NCBI GenBank assembly: GCA_048814795.1
Contig: CP184673.1
Coordinates: forward strand, 992,001 to 1,056,000
Source of the DNA: Thermatribacter sp048814795
GTDB lineage: Bacteria > Atribacterota > Atribacteria > Atribacterales > Thermatribacteraceae
Direction of reading: 5' to 3'
DNA length: 64,000 bases
A program made the translations under genes and the position numbers. Of this stretch, positions 50,807 through 59,450 are shown piece by piece. The first letter of the stretch is position 1. The number at the start of each line of letters is the position of its first letter. Below the pieces are notes generated by a model. It searched no databases and was not told the origin of the DNA. It saw only the letters and a list, made by a program, of their open reading frames with translations.

Positions 50807-52105
50807 TCACATTTTACGCTGGTCGATGACTCGCACTGCTTTGCCTTCGCTGGTGGGAAGGCTTCCCGGTTCTACCAGAATCACATCGGGGGTGACCAGG
50901 ATCTCGGCTCTCAATTCCGCCTTGATCCTCTCCCGGAGTCTTTCCAGCTTGAGCAAGTCTCCAAAAAAGAACTCTGGCTTTATCTCCACTTCCACTTTCA
51001 TGGTGTCTTTAAAATCTTCCCGGTCCAGAATGATCCGGTAGTTAGAACCCACCTCGGGTATGTTCATAAGTACCTTTTCTATCTGGATGGGGAAAATGTT
51101 TACTCCCCTGAAGATAAACATATCATCGCTTCTTCCTCTGATTCTGGAAATTCTGCGGTGGGTTCTTCCACAGGGGCAGGGTTCTTCGTAATAGAAGGCA
51201 AGATCGCGGGTACGATAGCGTATGATAGGTGTTGCATCCCGGTTCAGGGTGGTTAGAAGAATTTCGCCTACTTCACCGGGCGGGCAGGTTTCAAGAGTTT
51301 CGGGATCCACTACTTCTAAATAATAATAGTCCTCCCAGAGGTGCATGCCCTCCTGGTAGACACACTCAAAGGCTACCCCGGGTCCGTTCATTTCGGATAA
51401 TCCGTAAGAATTGTAGGCTTTGGCACCGAAAGCCTCTTCGATTCTGCGGCGGGTTTCCTCGCTGTGAGGTTCAGCTCCGATTAAAAGGGTGTGGAGATAA
51501 AGGTCCTCTTTGGGGTCTAAACCTTCGCTTTTAATGATGTTGGCAAGGAGCAGGGCATAGCTGGGTATGATGTGGATGACTGTAGTTTTGAAATTGCGCA
51601 TGAACCAGATCTGGCGCTTGCTGTTTCCCGGGCCAATGGGGATGGTAAGAGCTCCTATTCTTTCTGCTCCGTAGTGCATGCCCAGGCCCCCGGTGAACAG
51701 ACCATAGCTCATCATGTTTTGAAAAACGTCTCCACGCCGCACGCCTACCATGTAAAGACAGCGGGCAACCTGATTGGTCCACCTTTCGAGGTCTTCGGCA
51801 GTGTGATAAATCACGGTCGGAGTACCCGTGGTTCCTGAGGAAGAGTGGAGTCTTACCACTTCTTCAAGAGGTACTGCCAGAAATCCATAAGGGAAATTGC
51901 TGCGGAGATCTTCTTTGGTGGTTGGTGGGATATTACGCAGGTCCTCGAGGGTTTTTATTTTTTTAGGATCCAGACGGTTCCTGCGGAAAAGTTCTCTGTA
52001 GAAAGGCGTTTTTTGGGCCTGTTCTAAGGTTTTCTGGAGTCTTTGCTCTTGAAGCTTTGCAAGCTCCTGGCGAGGTATGGTTTCAATTTCTTTTTCCCAG
52101 TACAA
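50807..52105 (-). CDS. paaK: Phenylacetate-CoA ligase
   Basis: A 432-residue adenylate-forming enzyme that activates phenylacetate or related arylacetates to CoA thioesters. The P-loop is SSSGTTGTPT; NSYGLSEMNGPG and GEILLTTL follow; CPCGRTHRRISRIRGRSDDM leads into the C-terminal domain. I start it at the TTG at 52105, eight bases after GGGGG, rather than the TTG ten codons earlier. In anaerobes it works with indolepyruvate oxidoreductase in aromatic amino acid fermentation, but iorAB is not in the window. The 300 bases upstream of it show weak promoter-like sites only. Confidence 0.92.
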   Translation of the reverse strand: MYWEKEIETIPRQELAKLQEQRLQKTLEQAQKTPFYRELFRRNRLDPKKIKTLEDLRNIPPTTKEDLRSNFPYGFLAVPLEEVVRLHSSSGTTGTPTVIYHTAEDLERWTNQVARCLYMVGVRRGDVFQNMMSYGLFTGGLGMHYGAERIGALTIPIGPGNSKRQIWFMRNFKTTVIHIIPSYALLLANIIKSEGLDPKEDLYLHTLLIGAEPHSEETRRRIEEAFGAKAYNSYGLSEMNGPGVAFECVYQEGMHLWEDYYYLEVVDPETLETCPPGEVGEILLTTLNRDATPIIRYRTRDLAFYYEEPCPCGRTHRRISRIRGRSDDMFIFRGVNIFPIQIEKVLMNIPEVGSNYRIILDREDFKDTMKVEVEIKPEFFFGDLLKLERLRERIKAELRAEILVTPDVILVEPGSLPTSEGKAVRVIDQRKM

Positions 52106-52402
52106 ATTTACTGCCCCCTTTAAGATGGTTTGCAAGGTAAAAGCTTTTGATCCATGTTATTTTTATAGCACAATTTTTTAAAGAGGAACAAATACTCTTA
52201 AAGGCAATTCTGGTTTTAGAAACAGGTTAAGATTTTTGATCTTTGACAGGTGACTTTGGCAAAAAGGCGGCTCAACGGCAGGCTGTGGTTAACAGTTTTT
52301 GAATGGTATTGATCGGTAAGCTTTTGAAGTGATGATATACTAAACATATCGGACTGGTTGTCCTTGTGATGAGGCCAGATCGCTCTTTGGGAGGTGTTTT
52401 AT

Positions 52403-53122
52403 TTGGACTTTGAACTTAGCGTGGTGGTTAGTTTTGTGGCTGGACTTCTTTCTTTTCTTTCGCCCTGTGTTTTAGCAATTGCCCCCGCCTACATTGGTTA
52501 CTTGAGCGGGGTAGAATCCATAGAGAAGGAACGTAAAAAGGTTTTATGGCATACTCTGCTTTTTGTGGGTGGATTTTCAGGAATATTCTTTTTGATGGGT
52601 ATTGGAGCTTCAGCGCTGGGAGGGTTTTTTCTCCTCTATAAAGACTGGTTTAATCGAATTGCTGGAGCGGTTATCATCATTTTTGCGCTTCAGGTTATGG
52701 GTGTTTTGAAGATACGTCTTCTGTATGCTGAAAAAAGAGCTCAGTTTAAGACGGACTGGGCTCAGCTGCGCAGTTTTGTTTTGGGTATTTCCTTTGGTCT
52801 GGGTTGGACTCCTTGCGTGGGGCCTATTTTGGGTGCTATCTTGCTTTATGTTTCGGCAAAAGCGCAAATCTGGGAAGGTGGTCTAATGCTGGCTTTCTAT
52901 TCCCTGGGGCTTGCCCTGCCTTTCATTCTCCTTGGTGTGGGCTGGGGCAAGGTGATGCAGGTCTTGAAAGGAGTCCAAAAAAGAGGGAGATTAATAGAGA
53001 TAGTGAGTGGTGCTCTGCTTTTATTTCTGGGGGTTTTGATGCTGTTTAATCGGCTTGATTTTTTGGTATACTGGCTGGGCATTGGTAACCTGATGAGTCC
53101 TGAGTATCTATTGATCGAATAG
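52403..53122 (+). CDS. ccdA: CcdA/DsbD-like transmembrane thiol-reductant transporter
   Basis: A 239-residue membrane protein with six segments. The pair of membrane cysteines is present, C22 in LSPCVLAIAPAYIGYLSG and C138 in GLGWTPCVGP. CcdA passes electrons from cytoplasmic thioredoxin to exported thiol proteins. With no cytochrome c genes seen, a role in extracytoplasmic disulfide reduction is more likely than haem maturation. TTG at 52403 is eight bases after GGGAGG. Confidence 0.92.
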   Translation: MDFELSVVVSFVAGLLSFLSPCVLAIAPAYIGYLSGVESIEKERKKVLWHTLLFVGGFSGIFFLMGIGASALGGFFLLYKDWFNRIAGAVIIIFALQVMGVLKIRLLYAEKRAQFKTDWAQLRSFVLGISFGLGWTPCVGPILGAILLYVSAKAQIWEGGLMLAFYSLGLALPFILLGVGWGKVMQVLKGVQKRGRLIEIVSGALLLFLGVLMLFNRLDFLVYWLGIGNLMSPEYLLIE

Positions 53123-53134
53123 GGGTGAAAAAAA

Positions 53135-53959
53135 ATGCCCGTTAAGGGCAGCAAGGAAAAAATCAAAGCCTTTGGTGAAGTTTCACGGCGATTGGGTCTT
53201 TCTAACCGGGTTTATAGAGGTATTCACGCTATACCGGTTGAAAAGATAGTGGGCAGTGTGGGGCGAGCGGCAGATCTTTTGCCGGGTTTCAGACTTAAGC
53301 GCCCGGATACCCGCTACTATCGTATAAGAAGAGCTATGGAAAAAGGGGAGATTTTACCTCCCATCATTGTTTATAAAGTAGGAGATGAGTATTATGTGCT
53401 TGATGGAAATCACCGGGTGGCAGTGGCCAAGGAACTGGGAAGAGAGTTCATTGATGCTGAAGTGATAGAATTTTTCCCTTCTCCCAAAATCGAAAGCAAA
53501 GCCTTGCGCAAAAAGAGGGCCGAATTTGAAAAAATCACTGGTCTGAAGGGCATTGATGCCACTGAACCACGCCATTACGATGCTTTCTTGAATTATATCC
53601 AGGACCATGCTAAACAAATGAGCGCTTCGCTGGGCAGAGAGGTTCCGCTTCAGGAGGCGGCCTTGAATTGGTTTTTGTGCGTATATACTCCCGTGGTTCA
53701 AAAGATAGTAGAAAAGAACCTTGAAGAAGCTTTTCCGGGTAAAGGTTTAGCTGATATTTTTGCCTATATAATGGATTATAAATGGTTTCAAAGTCAGAAG
53801 GCAGGTTATGATATAGGTTTTGAAAAGGCTCTGGAGGGTTTTATTAAAGAAATTGTGGGAATTGAGCAACCTGAGAGGCCTGGTTTTGAAAAAAAGACCT
53901 GGAGCCAAAAGGTTGGAGGATTGCTGGAGGAGGTTTTACCCTGGTTAAAAAAGGAATAA
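53135..53959 (+). CDS. ParB/sulfiredoxin-fold domain protein of unknown function
   Basis: A 274-residue soluble protein. In the first 110 residues IHAIPVEKIVGSVGRA leads to ILPPIIVYKVGDEYYVLDGN and HRVAVAKELG, the ParB N-terminal-like core where DGNHR takes the place of the phosphate-binding motif. The remainder is helical, with no HTH I can recognise, and differs from chromosomal ParB. It is 12 bases downstream of ccdA. Nucleotide or DNA binding is possible; no function is claimed. Confidence 0.7.
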   Translation: MPVKGSKEKIKAFGEVSRRLGLSNRVYRGIHAIPVEKIVGSVGRAADLLPGFRLKRPDTRYYRIRRAMEKGEILPPIIVYKVGDEYYVLDGNHRVAVAKELGREFIDAEVIEFFPSPKIESKALRKKRAEFEKITGLKGIDATEPRHYDAFLNYIQDHAKQMSASLGREVPLQEAALNWFLCVYTPVVQKIVEKNLEEAFPGKGLADIFAYIMDYKWFQSQKAGYDIGFEKALEGFIKEIVGIEQPERPGFEKKTWSQKVGGLLEEVLPWLKKE

Positions 53960-53980
53960 GCCTGAAAGGAGGGATTACAC

Positions 53981-54463
53981 GTGGAGCTAAAGGTAATTTC
54001 ACTTAAAAATCCAAAGCAGTATAATCTTATCCTGGGTCATTCGCATTTTATCAAAACTGTTGAGGACCTTCATGAGGCCCTGGTGGGAATTTCACCTCAT
54101 CTCAAGTTTGGCATCGCTTTTTGCGAGGCTTCTGGTCCCTGTCTGGTGCGTTACAGTGGCAACGATGAAGAACTGACAGAGCTTGCCAGGGAGAATGCGA
54201 TGTTGCTTTCGGCTGGTCACGCTTTCTTAATCTTTCTCAAGGAAGGCTTTCCCATCAACGTTTTGAATGCAGTGAAGATGGTGCCGGAAGTTTGCAGAAT
54301 TTTCTGTGCCACTGCCAATCCGGTGCAGGTAATTGTTGCTGAAACCGAACAGGGAAGAGCAATCCTTGGGGTTGTTGATGGTTTCAAAACCAAGGGTCTG
54401 GAGACTGAACAAGATATTGCAGAGCGCAAAGCTTTGCTGAGGAGGTTTGGATATAAATTGTGA
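53981..54463 (+). CDS. Adenosine-specific kinase family protein (PF04008)
   Basis: A 160-residue protein. VISLKNPKQYNLILGHSHFI, LVGISPHLKFGIAFCEASGP, LVRYSGND and ILGVVDGFKTKGLE are family hallmarks. Structures and binding data on archaeal members led to the adenosine-specific kinase name; its physiological role is poorly known. Found mostly in archaea and thermophilic bacteria. GTG start eight to nine bases after GGAGG. The next gene begins in its stop (GTGA). Confidence 0.88.
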   Translation: MELKVISLKNPKQYNLILGHSHFIKTVEDLHEALVGISPHLKFGIAFCEASGPCLVRYSGNDEELTELARENAMLLSAGHAFLIFLKEGFPINVLNAVKMVPEVCRIFCATANPVQVIVAETEQGRAILGVVDGFKTKGLETEQDIAERKALLRRFGYKL

Positions 54464-55548
54464 GTGCAGTGCGCAGGGGTTTTGTGGATTCTCCGCTTCA
54501 TGGAGGCAAGTGTCCCCGCTGGCTTTTTCAGAGAATGCAGCGCCTGGGGGGTTTGATTATTGAAACTACGGTAGAGTTTTTTGGCGCTGAGGAATTTTTG
54601 CGTCGCATATCAGATCCAGTGTTTTTTCAGTCTCTGGGTTGCCTCCTGGGTTTTGACTGGCACTCAAGCGGAATTACCACTACCCTTTGTGGAGCACTGA
54701 AGGAAGGTATTAAGGGCAGGGAACGTGAGCTGGGAATTTTCATCTGTGGGGGTAAGGGGGCTACTTCCCGCAAAACTCCCCAGGAAATTCAAACTTATGG
54801 GGAGCTCTGCTCCTTCTCTTTTGCTGACAGGCTTGTATACTTAAGCAAGATGGCCGCTAAAATTGACAGTGCCGCTTTGCAGGATGGATACCAGCTTTAC
54901 CATCATGTTTTCTTTTTCACCAGTTCTGGTAACTGGGCGGTGGTACAGCAGGGAATGAATGAAACTTTACGGCTGGCCAGAAGATATCACTGGTTAGGTG
55001 AGATGGTTAGGGATCTGGTTTGTGAGCCTCACCGGGGTGTGTGTGCTCAGCGCCGGGAGAAACGAGCTCTTAATCTGGTAGCTCGGGAGAGCGAGAGTTG
55101 TCGGGAGGGTATGGTGCAGCTTGTTGACCAGAGTGCGGAATCGTTGATTGGAGAGATGCAACAAGTTTTACACCTGGCTTTACCTTCTCGACACCATATC
55201 CAGGAGGGAGATTTTGATCTCTCTCGCATTTCTAAAATCCTTTATAGTCTGTGTGCAGAAAGGCCGGCTAACTTTGAGAGGCTTCTGGCCACTCCCGGGG
55301 TAGGTCCTAAAACCTTGCGAGCCTTAGCCCTCACTTCAGAAGTAGTTCTGGGTGCTCCTCCCAGTTTCAGGGATCCAGTAAGCTTTTCCTTTGCCCATGG
55401 TGGGAAAGACGGGATCCCTTATCCTGTGGATCGCAAAGTTTATCAGGAAAGCATTTCTTTTCTTGAGGAGCTGCTGCGCAAAGTAAAAACTGATCCTCAG
55501 GAAAGAAATAAAATGTACAGGCAGTTGAAACTCTTGAGTGGTTGGTAA
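54460..55548 (+). CDS. DUF763 protein with helix-hairpin-helix
   Basis: A 362-residue protein of a family seen in archaea and thermophiles. Signatures are GFVDSPLHGGKCPRWLFQRM, LLGFDWHSSGITTT, CGGKGATSRKTPQEI and, near residues 283-308, LLATPGVGPKTLRALAL, a DNA-binding helix-hairpin-helix. The conserved Asp, His and Cys residues would suit a nucleic-acid enzyme, but the function is unestablished. It overlaps the adenosine-kinase-like gene and precedes a nitroreductase by 14 bases. Confidence 0.87.
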   Translation: MSAVRRGFVDSPLHGGKCPRWLFQRMQRLGGLIIETTVEFFGAEEFLRRISDPVFFQSLGCLLGFDWHSSGITTTLCGALKEGIKGRERELGIFICGGKGATSRKTPQEIQTYGELCSFSFADRLVYLSKMAAKIDSAALQDGYQLYHHVFFFTSSGNWAVVQQGMNETLRLARRYHWLGEMVRDLVCEPHRGVCAQRREKRALNLVARESESCREGMVQLVDQSAESLIGEMQQVLHLALPSRHHIQEGDFDLSRISKILYSLCAERPANFERLLATPGVGPKTLRALALTSEVVLGAPPSFRDPVSFSFAHGGKDGIPYPVDRKVYQESISFLEELLRKVKTDPQERNKMYRQLKLLSGW

Positions 55549-55562
55549 GGGAGGTGTTTTTC

Positions 55563-56060
55563 ATGGATGCCATTGAAGCCTTGCGGGGGAGGCGTTCCAT
55601 TCGCAGGTTCACCGATCAGCCCGTGGAAAAGGAAAAGATAGAAACTATCATTGATTGCGCCAGGTTAGCCCCTTCGGCGATTAACATTCAGCCCTGGGAA
55701 TTTGTGGTGGTGACCAATAGTACAAAGAGGGAAGAAATCGCTCGGCTCACTGACTATGGTAAATTCATCAAGGACGCGCCGGTTTTGGTCGCTGTTTTTT
55801 GCAAGGAGACCAAGTATTACCTTGAAGATGGCTGTGCCGCTACAGAAAATATTTTGATTGCTGCTCACGCTCTGGGTCTTGGTGCTTGCTGGGTGGCGGG
55901 AGACAAAAAGGCTTATGCTGAAGCGGTAAGAGAGACACTCGATGTTCCCGAAGGTTACAAGCTGGTAAGCTTGATTCCCATTGGGTACCCGGCTGAGTGG
56001 CCAAGAGGAGAAGCTTACAAACGAGCTTTGAAAGACGTTCTGCACTGGGAGAAGTTTTAA
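55563..56060 (+). CDS. Nitroreductase-family flavoprotein
   Basis: A 165-residue protein; ATG eight bases after GGGAGG. RRSIRRFTDQPVEKEKIE, LAPSAINIQPWEFVVV, AATENILIAAHALGLGACWV and LVSLIPIGYPAEWP are typical FMN-binding nitroreductase motifs. It probably reduces a quinone, nitro or flavin-type acceptor with NAD(P)H. Substrate unknown. Confidence 0.92.
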   Translation: MDAIEALRGRRSIRRFTDQPVEKEKIETIIDCARLAPSAINIQPWEFVVVTNSTKREEIARLTDYGKFIKDAPVLVAVFCKETKYYLEDGCAATENILIAAHALGLGACWVAGDKKAYAEAVRETLDVPEGYKLVSLIPIGYPAEWPRGEAYKRALKDVLHWEKF

Positions 56061-56074
56061 AGGGGGTGCTTTGG

Positions 56075-56554
56075 TTGCTGATTGGCGTGCTTTCTGATAG
56101 TCACGACCACCTACAGAACTTAAAAAAGGCTCTGGAAGTTCTTCAGGAAGAAGGAGTTGAGTTGATTATTCATGCTGGAGATTATGTTGCTCCTTTCAGT
56201 GTAGCTCTGCTTGCTCAACTTTCCTTGCCCTGGTACGGAGTGAGGGGCAACAACGATGGGGAAATTCTGGGGATTTTCGAACGCTCTTCCGGTAAAATTT
56301 CCAGCTCTCATTTGAAAATAGAGGAGAAAGGTTACCGTATCTGGGTTGCTCATTATCCTCAACCTGCAGAGGTAGCCTTTGCAAGTGGCAATTTTGACCT
56401 GGTGGTTTATGGGCATACTCATCAGGCCACCGTAAAGGAAAACCAGGGCAAATTGCTGGTTAACCCTGGGGAGGTGTGTGGTCTCCTGAGTGGTAAACCT
56501 ACCGTTGCAGTTTGTGATTTGTCGAAAGGAGTGGCTAAATTAATCGAAATTTGA
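56075..56554 (+). CDS. YfcE/MJ0936-type metallophosphodiesterase
   Basis: A 159-residue enzyme. TTG at 56075 is chosen because it follows GGGGGTG by seven to eight bases and gives the normal start MLIGVLSDSHDHLQN; the frame is open further upstream inside the nitroreductase gene. Two-metal ligands are seen in SDSHDH, IIHAGDYV, RGNNDGE and VYGHTHQ. Hydrolyses a phosphodiester; the natural substrate is unknown. Confidence 0.92.
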   Translation: MLIGVLSDSHDHLQNLKKALEVLQEEGVELIIHAGDYVAPFSVALLAQLSLPWYGVRGNNDGEILGIFERSSGKISSSHLKIEEKGYRIWVAHYPQPAEVAFASGNFDLVVYGHTHQATVKENQGKLLVNPGEVCGLLSGKPTVAVCDLSKGVAKLIEI

Positions 56555-56597
56555 TTTAATATTACCAATATAGCGCTTGTGTGGGAGGTTTTTTGGG

Positions 56598-57266
56598 TTG
56601 ACTATACCACGAGAACATTTCAGACAGGAACTTCAGGAATTACAGGAAAGCCTCATCAACATGATTAAGGCCGCAGAAAAGATGCTGGTTATGGCTATTG
56701 AGTCTTTTAAAGAAAAGAACGTTGAAAAAGCTGAAGAAGTTATTGCACTTGACGATGTGGTAGACGATTATAATTTCAAGATTGAGGAGAAATGTTTGCA
56801 GCTTATCGCCCTTGAACAGCCGGTTGCCAGAGACTTGCGAACCATTGCGGCAATTCTCAAAATTATCACCGATGTGGAGCGTATTGGTGACTATTCCATT
56901 GATATTGCCAAGTTCAGCATTCGCCTGGCTAATGCCGATCAACTCCTTCCTGGGGCGGTTACCGATGTTGCTAAAATGGCGGAAATAGTTGTGGAGATGC
57001 TCGAAGATACCTCCACGGCTTTTATTCAGAGGGATCTGGGCATTGTGCAAAGGATTATTGCCCGTGATGAGCAGGTTGATGCTCTGTATCGCACCGTGCA
57101 CGAGAGTGTAGTAACCGGCATTGAGGAAAATCCAAAACTGGCCCGGTCGAGCATCTGGATTTTGATGATTGCTCGTTACCTGGAGAGGATAGGAGATCAC
57201 ATTACCAACGTCACTGAGCGGATATACTACATGGAAACGGGTGAGATGATCGAGCTACACCAGTGA
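56598..57266 (+). CDS. phoU: PhoU-family phosphate transport regulator
   Basis: A 222-residue all-helical protein with two PhoU repeats, each with the E-x-x-D metal-site pattern (EEVIALDDVVDDYN; DVERIGDYSIDIAKF; ARYLERIGDHITNV). TTG at 56598 lies nine bases after GGGAGG. PhoU damps phosphate uptake and PhoR signalling; the pst genes are not in the window. Whether it works with the PhoR/PhoB-like pair at the left end is open. Confidence 0.93.
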   Translation: MTIPREHFRQELQELQESLINMIKAAEKMLVMAIESFKEKNVEKAEEVIALDDVVDDYNFKIEEKCLQLIALEQPVARDLRTIAAILKIITDVERIGDYSIDIAKFSIRLANADQLLPGAVTDVAKMAEIVVEMLEDTSTAFIQRDLGIVQRIIARDEQVDALYRTVHESVVTGIEENPKLARSSIWILMIARYLERIGDHITNVTERIYYMETGEMIELHQ

Positions 57267-57281
57267 GGGGGGGTATTGGTG

Positions 57282-57860
57282 GTGGAAAAGAAACAGATTG
57301 TTTACTTTGAAAAGCCAGGGGCGGAGAATACCGATCTTACTCTGGATTTTGCTCTGGAAAGAGCGCTTCAGGGCGGAATTGAGCACATTGTAGTGGCAAC
57401 GAGCAGTGGTGATACGGCGCTTAAGCTGCTTGATAAGGCCAGGCAACGTTCTTTCGGAGGTAAACTGGTTGCAGTTACCTATCATTGCGGTTTTAACGGA
57501 GGAGATAGCGTATCCCTTTCTCCTGAAGCCAGGGAAAAACTCACTGAGGCTGGGGTTTCCATAGTTATGTCTTCTCATGCCTTAAGCGGCGTTAATCGAT
57601 CCTTTCGAGAAAAGTTTGGTGGTCTGAGTATACCCGAGGTGATTGCCGAGAGTTATCGTCGCATTTCTCAGGGTTTCAAAGTGGCCGTGGAAGTGGCCAT
57701 TATGGCTGCTGATGCAGGATGCGTTCCCACTGACCGGGAGATAATTTCCATTGGTGGGAGTGGCAAAGGTGCTGATACCGCTCTGGTATTGCGAGCGGCA
57801 CACCAGAATTCTTTTTTCAAGCTCAAGATTTGCGAGATATTGTGCTTTCCAAAATACTAA
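57282..57860 (+). CDS. Pyruvate-kinase alpha/beta-domain-like protein (COG1751)
   Basis: A 192-residue protein resembling the C-terminal domain of pyruvate kinase as a stand-alone unit. IVYFEKPGAENTDLTLDFAL, HIVVATSSGDTALKLLD, VAVTYHCGF and ISIGGSGKGADTALVLR are family features. The function of this family is not known; a regulatory ligand-binding role is likely since no catalytic barrel is present. Three starts are close together; the GTG at 57282 has the best SD spacing. Confidence 0.85.
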   Translation: MEKKQIVYFEKPGAENTDLTLDFALERALQGGIEHIVVATSSGDTALKLLDKARQRSFGGKLVAVTYHCGFNGGDSVSLSPEAREKLTEAGVSIVMSSHALSGVNRSFREKFGGLSIPEVIAESYRRISQGFKVAVEVAIMAADAGCVPTDREIISIGGSGKGADTALVLRAAHQNSFFKLKICEILCFPKY

Positions 57861-57877
57861 ATAGGGAGGTTTTCGAT

Positions 57878-58315
57878 ATGGCATTGACTTTTAAGGCAAG
57901 CGGTAAGCTTCAGGAAGGTTTGCGCGTGGATGTTCAGGTGCGCCAGTTCCAGATGGCTTTTGATGAGCCGGAAAATCTGGGTGGCAAGGACTCGGCACCC
58001 AACCCGGTTGAGGGCTTGCTGGCTTCTTTGATAGGGTGTCTGGGTATAGTGACCAGAGTAGTGGCTCAGGAGAAGAACCTGCCTGTAGAGGGTGTGGAAA
58101 TAGAGGTAGAGGGAGACCTGGACCCCCGGGGCTTTATGGGTCAGTACAATCTGGTTCGCCCAGGCTTTCTGGCGGTGCGTTACGCGGTTAAGGTCAAGGG
58201 TAACCTCAGTGATGAACAGATCAAAACCCTGATGGAAGAAGTTGATAAGAGGTGTCCAGTTTCTGACACTCTGGGTAAAGGAACCCAGGTTAGTGGCGAG
58301 TTTGTTAAAGCCTGA
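57878..58315 (+). CDS. OsmC-family protein
   Basis: A 145-residue protein; ATG eight bases after GGGAGG. The two redox cysteines are C54 (SLIGCLGIV) and C126 (DKRCPVSD). It is a different subfamily from the OsmC protein encoded at 29494-29886 and probably reduces organic peroxides. It ends the run of genes before a strong hairpin. Confidence 0.88.
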   Translation: MALTFKASGKLQEGLRVDVQVRQFQMAFDEPENLGGKDSAPNPVEGLLASLIGCLGIVTRVVAQEKNLPVEGVEIEVEGDLDPRGFMGQYNLVRPGFLAVRYAVKVKGNLSDEQIKTLMEEVDKRCPVSDTLGKGTQVSGEFVKA

Positions 58316-58342
58316 GGAGCTGAATTTTAGAGCATATTTGAC

Positions 58343-58388
58343 ACAAAGTATAGCCCTGCGGTTTGTCCTCTGCAGGGCTATACTTTGT
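58343..58388 (+). terminator. Hairpin ending the osmC-side transcript
   Basis: A perfect 17-bp stem (58343-58359 with 58372-58388) and 12-base loop lie between the osmC stop and the dehydrogenase gene. There is no T-tract, so it may terminate with help or act as a processing or stability element. Confidence 0.6.
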
Positions 58389-58412
58389 ATGCATTGATGG
58401 GGGAGGCTCGAA

Positions 58413-59450
58413 ATGAAAGCAGCGCTTTTAAAGGGTATTGACCAGCTGGTTGTGGAAGAAGTTCCTGATTACCAGGTTTCAGAAGGCGAGGTTCTGGTTC
58501 GGGTGCGCTCCTGCGCTATATGTGGTTCCGACATCAGGATAATGCATTATGGTAACCCCCGGGTTCATTTCCCCCAGATAGTTGGTCATGAAATTGCTGG
58601 AGAAGTGGTCGAGGTTGGAGAAGGGGTGAAAAAATTCAAACCTGGCGACCGGGTAGCCATAGGAGCAGATGTTCCCTGCGGAGAGTGTTACTGGTGCCAG
58701 AATGGGATGGGCACTAACTGTGCTATAAACTATGCTATAGGGTATCAGTTTCCGGGTGGTTTTGCCGAATATATTCTTTTGAACAGCCTTACTGTGGTTC
58801 AGGGAGCAGTGCATCGTATGCCTGATTCTTTATCTTTTGACGAGGCGGCTCTTGCCGAACCCCTGGCCTGTGCCATAAATGGCCTGGAAATGAGTTCTTT
58901 GGGGGTTGGAGATAGTCTGGGAATTATTGGAGCCGGGCCGATTGGTTGCATGATGATAGAAATGGGTCGCTACATGGGAGCTACCAACATCATACTGATC
59001 CAGCGTTCTCCAGCTCGACTGGAAGCTGCCAGGCAGTTTGGTGCGGATCATTATTTTCTCTCTGGGGATGAGGGCCTGGTAGAGAAAGTCATGGAAGTGA
59101 CTAACGGAGAGGGTATTGATGTGGTGATGGTGGCTTGTGCCTCTCCCGATGCTCAAGAGCTTGCATTGGAGCTGGTACGCCATCGAGGAAGGATTAACTT
59201 TTTTGGGGGATTGCCTAAGGGTTCTCGAAAAATCAGCATTGACAGCAATCTTATTCACTATAAAGAATGCATGGTTCTGGGGAGTCACGGTAGCCTGCCG
59301 AGACACCACCGCAAGGCCCTTCAGGTAATGGACAAAGGAATGGTGAAAGCTTCTCAATACATAACTCACCGCTTTCCACTTGACAGGATACACGAGGCTT
59401 TTAAGGTGGCAGAATCCCATCAGGGTTTGAAGGTAGTGGTCAACCCATGA
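58413..59450 (+). CDS. Zinc-dependent medium-chain alcohol/polyol dehydrogenase
   Basis: A 345-residue MDR enzyme. Catalytic zinc ligands C37 (CAICGSD) and GHE (59-60) and structural zinc cysteines at 89, 92, 95 and 103 are present, as is the NAD motif IIGAGPIGCMMIEM. Similar to sorbitol/threonine dehydrogenase-like enzymes. Substrate unknown, probably a polyol or its phosphate. The next dehydrogenase starts in its stop codon region (ATGA). Confidence 0.9.
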   Translation: MKAALLKGIDQLVVEEVPDYQVSEGEVLVRVRSCAICGSDIRIMHYGNPRVHFPQIVGHEIAGEVVEVGEGVKKFKPGDRVAIGADVPCGECYWCQNGMGTNCAINYAIGYQFPGGFAEYILLNSLTVVQGAVHRMPDSLSFDEAALAEPLACAINGLEMSSLGVGDSLGIIGAGPIGCMMIEMGRYMGATNIILIQRSPARLEAARQFGADHYFLSGDEGLVEKVMEVTNGEGIDVVMVACASPDAQELALELVRHRGRINFFGGLPKGSRKISIDSNLIHYKECMVLGSHGSLPRHHRKALQVMDKGMVKASQYITHRFPLDRIHEAFKVAESHQGLKVVVNP

